Assembly (NCBI GenBank): GCA_963210315.1
Contig: OY723270.1
Location: 1,116,001 to 1,180,000, forward strand
From: Rhynchopus euleeides
Taxonomy: Eukaryota > Euglenozoa > Diplonemea > Diplonemida > Diplonemidae
Length of the DNA stretch: 64,000 nucleotides
Direction: 5' to 3'
Shown: positions 49,751 to 58,512 of the stretch, in pieces
Position numbering within the stretch: the first letter of the stretch is position 1
Layout of the letters: every line of letters begins with the position of its first letter
Translations under genes and position numbers: made by a program
Notes under the pieces: generated by a model
What the model was told of the DNA's origin: nothing
The model's database searches: none
What the model saw: the letters and a program-made list of their open reading frames with translations, nothing else

Positions 49751-50634
49751 CTAGTTTTGTACGTGTGTGGGGTCAGTTTGCTGATCATGATCAAAAAATA
49801 GAGTGTTTTCCCACACCCCAACCCGCCCCGCATTCCCCCTCGATTAAAAATGTATTTTGTAGCAGACACATCCCCAAAAATTGACCCCCCCCCACCCCAC
49901 TTCCCACACAAATCAACGGACATGGGAGACCAGACGGTCTCCCCGGGAGACCAAATGCTCTCCCACGGGAGACCAGACGGTCTCCCTTGGGAGAGCATAT
50001 GCTCTCCCAAGGGAGAGCATATGCTCTCCCAAGGGGGATACCGTTTGGTCTCCCGAAAAACGGTCTCCCACGACGGTCTCCCACCAGCACCGTGCCACCG
50101 TGTAGTGGGGTCATTTTGGTGGCTCAAGTGCCAAGCTTCACCCATGAAATGCGGGTCGGGTTCAGGCACTTGTGAAGGGAAAAGGTGACTGGGAGGCAGC
50201 TTGCCCACCCATGCCACCCACCCAGCCTGACCCCCCTCACAGATTTGCCAAAACACCGTTCGTTTGAACGTTTGGAATCTGTGCGGATCGTGGTGGGGTC
50301 ATTTTGGACATGGGGTGCCTATCTGCACCCCGTACTTAGAGTCACCAAAAACGTGCCCCAGAGCCCCAGAAAAAAAAGTAATACTATTTGGCACCGTAAT
50401 ACTATTCAACTAGGTAATACTATTCGCCCCCCCCCTGTAATAAGAAAAGGATCTTTTCACTTCTTTCTTAAGACGTCTTAATGCAGGTGCTGCATTAAAT
50501 TTCTTAAATTACTGGGGGGGGTCAAATTGTACTACCCCTTTAAATACAACTACCCCCTCAAATACAACTACCCCCCGGGTTTTTCAAAATACAGTTGTCC
50601 AACAAACATTGGTGGGGTAAAAATGTTGGTGGGG

Positions 50635-51325
50635 TAAAAACATTGGTGGGGTAAAAACTAAGGTGGATTTCAGGATTTCTCAGAGCTAAGGTGGGTTATT
50701 ACCCCACCAATGTTTTTAACCCACCGATGTTTTTACCCCACGGCAGCAGAACACAATGGAAATTTTTTCAGAACTGTGGTGGGTGGGGTGAGTGCCTCAT
50801 ACATCGCACGGTGCCTACGCGATCACATGTGTGGTTGGGGGCGTGGGCTGGTTGGGAGGCGGGGCGTGTGGGAGGGGGCGGGGGGTTGGGGACGGCTATC
50901 TTGCAAAGCGCAGCTCTCCTCAGCATCAGCAGAACAGCAGGTACCGACACCAGTAACCAGAAGTGTATACGCCATTGCATTCCGTACCCTGTGTCGGTAC
51001 CTGCTGTTCTGCTGATGCTGAGGAGAGCTGCGCTTTGCAAGATAGCCGTCCCCAACCCCCCGCCCCCTCCCACACGCCCCGCCTCCCAACCAGCCCACGC
51101 CCCCAACCACACATGTGATCGCGTAGGCACCGTGCGATGTATGAGGCACTCACCCCACCCACCACATTTCTGAAAAAATCTCCATTGTGTTCTGCTGCCG
51201 TGGGGTAAAAACATCGGTGGGGTAGCAACATTGGTGGGTTAAAAACATTGGTGGGGTAAAAACTAAGGTGGATTTTAGGATTTTTTGGAGCTAAGGTGGG
51301 TTTTTATCCCACCAATGTTTGTTGG
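50635..51325. repeat. Large palindrome (two ~250-bp arms, 40-bp centre)
   Basis: The arm 50697-50950 is the near-perfect reverse complement of 50991-51244, around the centre 50951-50990. Outside the arms, an 80-90-bp unit ending ACATTGGTGGGGTAA / TTACCCCACCAATGT occurs in direct orientation on both sides (about 50635-50715 and 51240-51325). Single strands could fold into a very long hairpin. Confidence 0.92.
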
Positions 51326-51687
51326 ATGACTGTAGATTGTTTTTCCAGTATATTAGTACTACCCCCCTTTTTGCCCATTTTTTCCCCTTTCTAAGACTGT
51401 TGCCCCTGTAGTAGGGGCATGCCGCTGAGAAAAATCGTTGCACCGAGCCTCCTGGCTGAGCTGGTAATCAACGCCACGCTCTGAAGAGCAGCACTGCCAA
51501 CCACCGCGGATCATCGGATACATAAGAACCCGTCCAACCCGTTTCTCCCACACAACTCTCCCGAAATGTGACCCGTCATGACCTGGCGAACCTTGAAGCG
51601 ATCGCAAGGAAGATCTGCAGTACGCAGTAACCTGCATGGGGGCACTGGCTGTGGGGGAGGTTGTCTAGCGACAAACTGGCGTTAGCT

Positions 51688-51892
51688 AGTGAGTCCTCGT
51701 TTGGAGACACCAGTCAGGTGGGGAGTTTGGTTGGGGCGGCACACTCTGTTACACATTAACGCAGGTGTCCTAAGGCAAGCTCAGTGAGAACAGAAATCTC
51801 ACGTAGAGCATAAGGGTAAAAGCTTGCTCGATACATGATCTTCAGTACCGATCCTCGGTGTGAAAGCATGGCCTAACGATCCTTTGGTCTCG
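51688..51892 (+). rRNA. Fragment of cytosolic large-subunit (28S) rRNA, domain V
   Basis: The stretch follows the eukaryotic LSU consensus: GTCAGGTGGGGAGTTTGG, TGGGGCGGCACA, AACGCAGGTGTCCTAAGG, GAGAACAGAAATCTC, AGGGTAAAAGC and GTGAAAGCATGGCCTAACGA then TCCTTTGGTC. Helix partners are kept: GCAAGCT pairs with AGCTTGC, and GTGAGA with TCTCAC around the ACAGAAA loop, with bases that differ from yeast in both arms. The similarity fades before about 51688 and after about 51892, so only about 205 nt of domain V, just ahead of the peptidyl-transferase centre, are present. It may be a captured or pseudogene fragment, or one piece of a naturally fragmented LSU rRNA. Confidence 0.82.
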
Positions 51893-52377
51893 CTCGAGCC
51901 TCTGCAAGCAGGTCATCGACCTCAAGAGACGCCCCTTCCACCCCGCCGAGCGAGGTGGGGCCCTCTCGAGCACGGCGCGCGACACGTGAATCGCCGCCGT
52001 GTTGAACACCAGTGACGCGGGTGTTTACTGGGTGTCGGTAGTGTACCGGCGAAGGGATCTGCATGTGTATGATCCCCTTGGATCCCATTGAACCTCTGGA
52101 GGGTCTTTGGCCCGGAAGCCAACCCATAAACAAGGTTGAAATTAGGCAACTCACAACTGAAATGACCCCATCATAATCCGTACGGATTCCAAACATGCCG
52201 ATAAACAGCGTTTTGGCGACCTGGGGGTCATAAAAGTGACTCATTCGCACCAATTACCATTTATCTACATTTTCACGATTTAGGCAAGCGGTCCCGCCTA
52301 TTAGTACTACCCGGTAGTACTATTTGACCCCCCCCAGTAATGACCCCCATTATTTTTAAGAAATGCAGGATTTCTTA

Positions 52378-52862
52378 CAGGGGGGGGCGAATAGTATTAC
52401 TACGTAATACTATTCGGCGAACCAACCTGTATATTTGACCCCCCCCAAAAAAGGTATATTTTCGGGGGTGGCCAAATAGTATTACGTAGTAGTACTACTC
52501 CAAAATTCGTGAAAAGGGGCGTTTCGAGGGGTCTCCCGTTCTATTGCACTTTTCGGAATCCGTGCGGATCGTAGTGGGGTCATTTTGGTGGCTCAAGTGC
52601 CAAGCTTCACCCATGAAATGCGGGTCGGGTTCAGGCACTTGTGAAGGGAAAAGGTGACTGGGAGGCAGCTTGCCCACCCATACCACCCACCCAGCCTGAC
52701 CCCCCTCACAGATTTGCCAAAGCACCGTTCGTTTGAACGTTTGGAATCTGTGCGGATCGTGGTGGGGTCATTTTGGACATGGGGTGCCTATCTGCACCCC
52801 GTACTTAGGGTCCACAAAAACGTGCCCCAGAGCTCCCGAAAAAAAAGTAAACCCCCCCCCTG
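52378..52862. mobile_element. Family C element, copy 2 (485 bp, uninterrupted)
   Basis: The left end is CAGGGGGGGGCGAATAGTAT and the right end CCCCCCCCCTG, flanked by TA (52376-52377 and 52863-52864). The right end lacks about 50 bp of the CGAATAGTATTAC repeat present in copy 1. It contains GAATCCGTGCGGATCGTAGT and GAATCTGTGCGGATCGTGGT, an internal near-repeat. A reversed fragment of the same family is at about 60470-60535. Confidence 0.85.
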
Positions 52863-53166
52863 TATAATGTTAAATAACGCGTAATATTAAATAGCGCATA
52901 ATATTAAATATGACGCATAATATTAAATATAACGCATAATATTAAATAACTCGTAATATTAAATAGGGCGTTTTTGGGCGTTTTTGGGCGTTTTTTTCGG
53001 CTAGTAGGCCAAAAGAGGTCATCTCCGGGGACGCACAGTGTCTGTACATGACGTAGGTGACTGAAAAAATCCTATTTTCAGCACCCGTTGTTCGCCAGCG
53101 GTTTTTTGCAAGTGAGTCCTGATAGCAAAACGCCCAGAACTCATAATATTAAATATAGGCCCCCAA

Positions 53167-53275
53167 GGGGGCCCTCGCTACCAGTCACTGCTCGTCACTG
53201 CTCGTCAGCCAGTGAGGGGAAGTGAGCCGTGGCTCACTTTTTCTCACTCAGTCACACTTGGTAGCGAAGGCCCCC
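53167..53275 (+). mobile_element. MITE family B, copy 3 (109 bp)
   Basis: It has 17-bp ends GGGGGCCCTCGCTACCA / TGGTAGCGAAGGCCCCC and duplicates CAA (53164-53166 and 53276-53278). It differs from copy 4 at only a few positions. Confidence 0.9.
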
Positions 53276-53305
53276 CAAAACTCATAATATTAAATATAAC
53301 TCATA

Positions 53306-53414
53306 GGGGGCCCTCGCTACCAGTCACTGCTCGTCACAGCTCGTCAGCCAGTGAGGGGAAGTGGGCCGTGGCTCACTTTTTCTCACTCAGTCACACTCGG
53401 TAGCGAAGGCCCCC
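53306..53414 (+). mobile_element. MITE family B, copy 4 (109 bp)
   Basis: It has the same ends as copy 3 and duplicates ATA (53303-53305 and 53415-53417), inserted in the AT-rich tandem repeat. It lies 30 bp from copy 3, in the same orientation. Confidence 0.9.
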
Positions 53415-53447
53415 ATAATATTAAATATACGCATAATACATGGTTGC

Positions 53448-53538
53448 ATAGCGGCCGTTTTAAAAAATCCCTTGTATTTTGTGGACTTGCAAAAACGGCC
53501 GCTGATTTTCAGCATTTTAAAAAACGGCCGTTTTTTTT
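53448..53538. repeat. Cluster of AAACGGCCGTTT palindromes, left
   Basis: Three copies of the self-complementary AACGGCCGTT (or near forms) lie here, and three more at 59955-60070. The two clusters bracket the block that holds the retroelement relic and the degraded gene at 58.5-59.9 kb, as the subterminal repeats of a DNA transposon would. No target duplication could be identified. Confidence 0.5.
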
Positions 53539-54164
53539 TACGCACACGACCTTCGCGCGGAAAGTGTCATTCAGCTCTGCCAAACGTGCTCTACACACCA
53601 CCCCCTTCATCAGGCAAGTGGGTTTGTAAGTGTGTGTGGAAGCGTCAACGCATATCACGCGAATCCTACAAACCACACACACACAAAACAATCAGAGGAA
53701 GCGATCAAAGAAGCGGGATTAAGCGGCGGGCAGCATGAGCAACGACGACTGGACAGCAGACGAGTACGGAACAAGCGACACGTCTGGTTAGAAAACAGCA
53801 AAGGGTCCCAATATACACGCTACAGGCGTATAACAACCACCGGGACCCACTGCAACGCGCCACGAGCGCACAAGAGGAAACAAACACGCTACACGCGTTT
53901 TTCTAAGAGAACAGCAAGGTCCCCCATGAGCAACACGCCGCTGGCGTCAACAGTCACACGGGACCGACTGTCATAAATCATCGCACCGCCGGTGAGAAAC
54001 AAGTACGGAACACGCCAAGGCGTTTTAGAAGAGCGGAAGCAGGAACATACCGTCAGGAATAGGTTGAGGGTCTCTCGGGAACGGCAGGCCACCGGAGCCA
54101 TAGTCATCGAGACCCCAACCACACGCCCCGGCGTATAAAACGAGAAACCACGCCTGGTGCTTCA

Positions 54165-55112
54165 AGCGAACACTTCCGAGTGTCGATAGTCAATACCCAC
54201 GCCGCTGGCGTTTCAAACGAACACTTCCGAGTGTCAAGAGGAACTACCCACGTCTCTGGCGTTTCAAACGAACACTTCCGAGTGTCGAGAGGAAATACCC
54301 ACGCCTCTGGCGTTTCAAGCGAACACTTCCGAGTGTCAAGAGGAAATACCCACGTCTCTGGCGTTTCAAGCGAACACTTCCGAGTGTCGATAGTCAAAAC
54401 CCACGCCGCTGGCGTTTCAAGCGAACACTTCCGAGTGTCAAGAGGAACTACCCACGTCTCTGGCGTTTCAAGCGAACACTTCCGAGTGTCGATAGTAAAT
54501 ACCCACGCCGCTGGCGTTTCAAACGAACACTTCCGAGTGTCAAGAGGATATACCCACGTCTCTGGCGTTTCAAGCGAACACTTCCGAGTGTCGATAGTCA
54601 ATACCCACGCCGCTGGCGTTTCAAACGAACACTTCCGAGTGTCGAGAGGAAATACCCACGTCTCTGGCGTGTCCAAGCAAACACTTCCGAGTGTTAAGGG
54701 GGTCTTCGCTACGGGGTGGTCGTCAGTGCATTTTGGTGCATTCCCGTTTGAATTGGCTGAAAGCTGTCGAAGTTTGTCGAAGTTTGTCGACCAACGAAGA
54801 CCCCCTAAGAGTACATACCCACGCCGCTGGCGTTTTTCAAGCAAGCACTTCCGAGTGTCAAGAGTAACTACCCGCCGGCGGTTTCCAAGCGAGCACTTCC
54901 GAGTGTCAAGAGGAACCACCCACGCCTCTGGCGTTTTCAAGCAAACACTTCCGAGTGTTAAGAGTACATACCCACACTGCTGGCGTTTTTCAAGCAAGCG
55001 CCTCCGAGTGTCAAGAGGGGCTACCCGCGTCTCAGGCGTTTTCAAGCAAACACTTCCGAGGATCGAGAGTAAATACCCACGCCGCTGGCGTCTTCAAGCA
55101 AGCACTTCCGAG
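54165..55112. repeat. 51-bp tandem array with a hairpin in each unit (about 17 units)
   Basis: Each unit contains AACACTTCCGAGTGTC and ACGCCGCTGGCGTTTCAA. The ACGCC/GGCGT and ACACT/AGTGT parts can each form a small hairpin. The 51-bp period is 17 codons, so both strands have frames open for more than 300 codons. Later units are 2-4 bp longer. A family A MITE sits inside one unit. Single ACGCCGCTGGCGT motifs recur at 53,927, 55,913 and 55,941, within the same retroelement relic. Confidence 0.88.
54698..54805 (+). mobile_element. MITE family A, copy 4 (108 bp), inside the 51-bp array
   Basis: The ends are GGGGGTCTTCGCT and AACGAAGACCCCC, with TAA duplicated (54695-54697 and 54806-54808). The matching empty site is in the same array at 54945-54968 (GAGTGTTAAGAGTACATACC). 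MITE plus duplication is 111 bp, a multiple of 3, so the frame crossing the array is not shifted. Confidence 0.95.
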
Positions 55113-58100
55113 TGTCAAGGCCGAGGACCTCCGGGGGCAAGGAGGTGAGGCAGACGGGATCCACTGCACATACACGTGAGCCATGGCCACACAAGCGGCG
55201 AACGACGCCGCCAACGCCGCCACCGACGACAACGAGGACGGAGGGCCGACGGAGATGTCACCCCGCAGACGTAAGGACCTGCATGAGGAAAATGCAGAAG
55301 AGGCAGCAGAGGCCCAGATCCAGGAAGGGATACACCATTTCGCAACTCTTCTGACCACCTCACGGAGAACTTAGGGTACATACATATAGCAGGAGCCAAC
55401 CCGGAGGCGGGGTGAAAAAGGAGGGTTCAACCACAGCAGGACAAACGGCGGGCAGCGGTGGTGACGACGCAGAGGACCCTGGCGGAAGCACTAGCCAGAT
55501 CACACCGGACAACACTTCACCGGACATACAACGCTTCTCCGAGCCCCGGAGCCTGTGGGAGACCGACACGCAGACCAACCCCCCTCAAAAACGGCGTCGC
55601 CATGTGGATCACACCTGCGATACGCCAGGATATCGACACCGCGCGAAAGCAGAGGAACCACGACCGCAGGTGAGGTTGGCATTTGAGATGAGGCCTCAGC
55701 CTCCCGCCCGACTTAGCCGACCTTTTGAAAGACCGCATCTGGTATCTGGTATCACAGCGCGGCAGGAGATCCAGCAAGGTTTCGCGTCAGTGACGTATCG
55801 ATATCGCGAAGGCGCCCTCGGAGACTGTCAGAAGAGCGTTTGAGGGTCCCCCGAGAACAGGCCACCGGTGCCAATAAACATCGGGACCCCCAGCTACACG
55901 CCCCCGGCGTACAACCACGCCGCTGGCGTTACATGAAGAAGCCACGCCGCTGGCGTTTTTAGAATAGTGAACACTCGAGGTGTTACGCAGTCTGTGTGTA
56001 GTTTCATGTGTACCGTCATTTGCAACCAAAACGTACGCGTAGTTTGTGCGTATACTGTACGAGGTATGTTCCACAACCATCCAGTCAAACAGAGCGGTCA
56101 GGCCCCCGATGCGGACTAACACCGGGACCGACCACCACACGCCCCCGGCGTCCGATACAATAACCGCGCCACTGGCGCCTTCGAAGAAAACGGAAAACGA
56201 GGAACTCGCACCACATACGACGGGACCAATATACCAAGAGGGGAATACGACGTTTCCAACAGGTGTCCCCTGCATCAGTGACGCACCGATACATGGCAAA
56301 GGCGCGGAGAGCGAACGAGACAACTACCCCACACCACGTTCGACGGGGGGCAGTCTCACCTGGCGGAGCGAAACGTGCCGTGCGGAGGACATCAGGAAGC
56401 CTTCACGACATGCAACGACAGATGGCCTGGTGCGATATATCGAGGCCACCTGCAACCTCCGGGCGCGGGAGACAACAGACCTCTCAGCGCAGCTCAAGTG
56501 GCAAAGGCGCACCATCGGGGAGCGTCGTGACGACTGCACTGCCACTTCACTCCTCCCATCCTCCTTCGAAGCCAAGATGCCTGCTGACACCAGGACGAGA
56601 ATACGACCCGCTGGAGGACAAGGAGGGACACCACGGCACGGAAAGCAACACCTCAGAAGGTACGGCAGACACCGACTCAGAACACGGGACCAGAGAGATA
56701 CGTCGATCTTTACGGAGACCCATCGTGAAGACCGCCGTGCCCCTATCTACGACACGCGTCCAAACCTGGCGCAGCACCGTAAACTGGGCTCAAACTGAAC
56801 GAGGAACTGAGAGACGTCCCGGGACCCCATCACCGACCCCGAAGCCCCCAAGAATGCGCTGCTCCCCGGGAACACACAACCACTTCAGGGACATGCGGAG
56901 GATGATACCACACCATACACTACAACCCGTCGACGACCTGAACACCTACGACGTCACCGCGCTAGACGCGATACATGCAAAACTTACGCTACCATCCCAA
57001 GTGAGGGGGAACGCATCATTGTCGACGTACAGACTCTATACTCGTACATGGCGCGACCGCCAGACATGAAATTGGACGACGTCTCAGAGGGACACACCGC
57101 ACCGCTGAGGCAAAATTGGGTCATGCTCGCCGATGCCCGGAGCGAGTTCTATCAGTCCCCAGTGGAGGAGGAGATCAACGCTACCTCGGGGTCCGTTTCG
57201 GAGACAAGTGGGATGACTTTGGGCCAGCGCACCCGTCGGTGATGTACATGGGGCGGTCGCACTCACCGACAATTGCGAACCGGAGTGCGAGGGTGCTTCC
57301 CCCCCAAAGGATTGGCATCGTCTGAACGGCCCCCTTCGTGGGTACAGCCGAAACACTCGACGAAGCGCAGGCGAAGTACAGGACCTTCCGCGAAAGATGC
57401 GACTACATCAACGCGACCCGGAACCTCGACGACGCCGATCATGGGATACCGACACAACGGTTCTGCACATGGACCGCACGGGTGGCGAAGGCGGCGCAGA
57501 GAGAGCGAGGAGCTGACGAAAACGCTCGGGGGAGCGCCAACACCACGGAGAGCCTCCCGCATCCTCGGCTCAACAGGCTGGCAGGCATACGTCACGCGCG
57601 CGCTACTGTGTTACACCCCCGAAACTCTCTTCTATCCGGCGCATGGGGCGCAGAGCGCACGACAACAACGCGGTGTGGGACGCCAACACACGAGTGCCCA
57701 ACCCGGTGACCCGGGAGACATCAGCACGGATGGAGATCATACGCGAGGACAACCGACACCACCAGACAGAACCAACAGCACATGAAACGCTGTGGTCCGA
57801 CGCATCGCCGACGGCGTGGAAACGAATCTGGAAAAGGGAGAGGATACCGGCACACAAGGGGTGTGCACCGGGGCGGACCGGACGCGCACATCTATTTTGA
57901 AGAAGGCCTTCGCCACGGAGCAAGGACTGCGCATCATCAACTCACAGGGCATCGCTGGGACGTGCACATCGACAATCTCCCTCGGGTCTCCTACATGCGG
58001 CGAGTACACTACGCGAACTACAGAGGCAGTCTACTCCTGCAGCGCATATTCCTCGTAGCACGCACGAAGCGGCTGCACTCAACCCCCAACGGGTACCAAC

Positions 58101-58512
58101 CGACGAGCGAGCTGACACCCGCGGAACACGAGCAGAACGGGCAATACGCCTAGCTCCAGCACAGATGCCAACACGCAGCACCACATAACCCGCACTCGGC
58201 ACCGTATGTATGCCGACCAACCGGTGCACGAGCACGTCCCTCCGGAAGAGGGTCCTGGGTGTGGAAGCGTCAACGCATCAAACGAAGTACCAAGTAGTAG
58301 AGGAAGAGCGGCAGAGTTGAAGTGACACTTTTTACGCACACGACCTTCGCGCGGAAAGTGTCATTCAGCTCTGCCAAACGTGCTCTACACACCACCCCCT
58401 TCATCAGGCAAGTGGGTTTGTAAGTGTGTGTGGAAGCGTCAACGCATCAAACGAAGTACCAAGTAGTAGAGGAAGAGCGGCAGAGTTGAAGTGACACTTT
58501 TACCTGGGAATT

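Larger units (their letters stand above)
44733..50102. mobile_element. Element T: 5.4-kb two-gene DNA transposon with inverted repeats of about 880 bp and TA target duplication
   Basis: The ends are CACGGTGGCACGGTGCTGG and its complement, flanked by TA (44731-44732 and 50103-50104). The empty site in the second family C copy (52567-52576) reads GGATCGTAGTGGGG. The left inverted arm is 44733-45603 and the right arm 49216-50102. The arms include the last 170 or so codons of the 525-residue gene, so the right arm holds a truncated copy of that gene. Between the arms lie the complete gene (minus), a second spliced gene (minus) and a tandem array (48040-49145). TA duplication suits Tc1/mariner-like enzymes, but the protein does not look like one to me. 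Confidence 0.85.
44423..50437. mobile_element. Family C element, copy 1, split by two later insertions
   Basis: The ends read CAGGGGGGGGCGAATAGTAT inwards, with TA outside (44421-44422 and 50438-50439). Its own sequence is 44423-44732 plus 50105-50437. It is interrupted by a 109-bp family B MITE (44541-44649) and by the 5.4-kb element T (44733-50102). Copy 2 at 52378-52862 is uninterrupted at both places, which proves the order of events. Confidence 0.85.
50512..52337. mobile_element. Element G: 1.8-kb TA-inserting element carrying a large palindrome and an rRNA fragment
   Basis: The left end CTGGGGGGGGTCAAAT then TGTACTACC and the right end, read in reverse, CTGGGGGGGGGTCAAATAGT then ACTACC, are flanked by TA (50510-50511 and 52338-52339). 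The interior has three parts: a 0.75-kb palindromic region, an LSU rRNA-like stretch (51688-51892) and unrecognised sequence. No transposase is seen. The G-run ends resemble those of elements C and E. Confidence 0.72.
52863..53447. repeat. AT-rich short tandem repeat (CATAATATTAAATA) with two MITE insertions
   Basis: Units of 13-17 bp built on AATATTAAATA, joined by AACGC, AACTC or AGCGC, run from 52863 to 52960 and reappear at 53142-53156, 53281-53305 and 53415-53440 around two family B MITEs. A 170-bp non-repetitive part (52960-53140) is embedded. The base composition contrasts sharply with the GC-rich surroundings. Confidence 0.82.
53539..58502 (+). mobile_element. Fossil tyrosine-recombinase-type retroelement (Ngaro/VIPER-like), broken
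   Basis: The ends show split direct repeats of the kind this order uses. A1 is at 53539-53653 on the left; on the right are B1 (58279-58333), A2 (58334-58447) and B2 (58448-58502) in that order. A1 and A2 are almost identical, as are B1 and B2. The interior contains a 51-bp tandem array, a reverse-transcriptase-like region at about 56.9-57.4 kb and an RNase H-like region at about 57.7-58.0 kb. No recombinase was recognised. The coding part is broken in about ten or more places, while the end repeats remain nearly identical, so the copy is degraded but perhaps not very old. A family A MITE inserted later. Confidence 0.6.

Noticed and set aside
51430-51510. Possible tRNA-like sequence next to the rRNA fragment (TGGCTGAGCTGG box; TCA in a short loop on the other strand)
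   Set aside because: The D- and anticodon-stems do not pair and no B box is present on either strand.
54104-55148. Frames of more than 300 codons on both strands of the 51-bp array
   Set aside because: The period is a multiple of 3 without stops, so openness is expected. Hairpins explain the conservation better than a protein on either strand.
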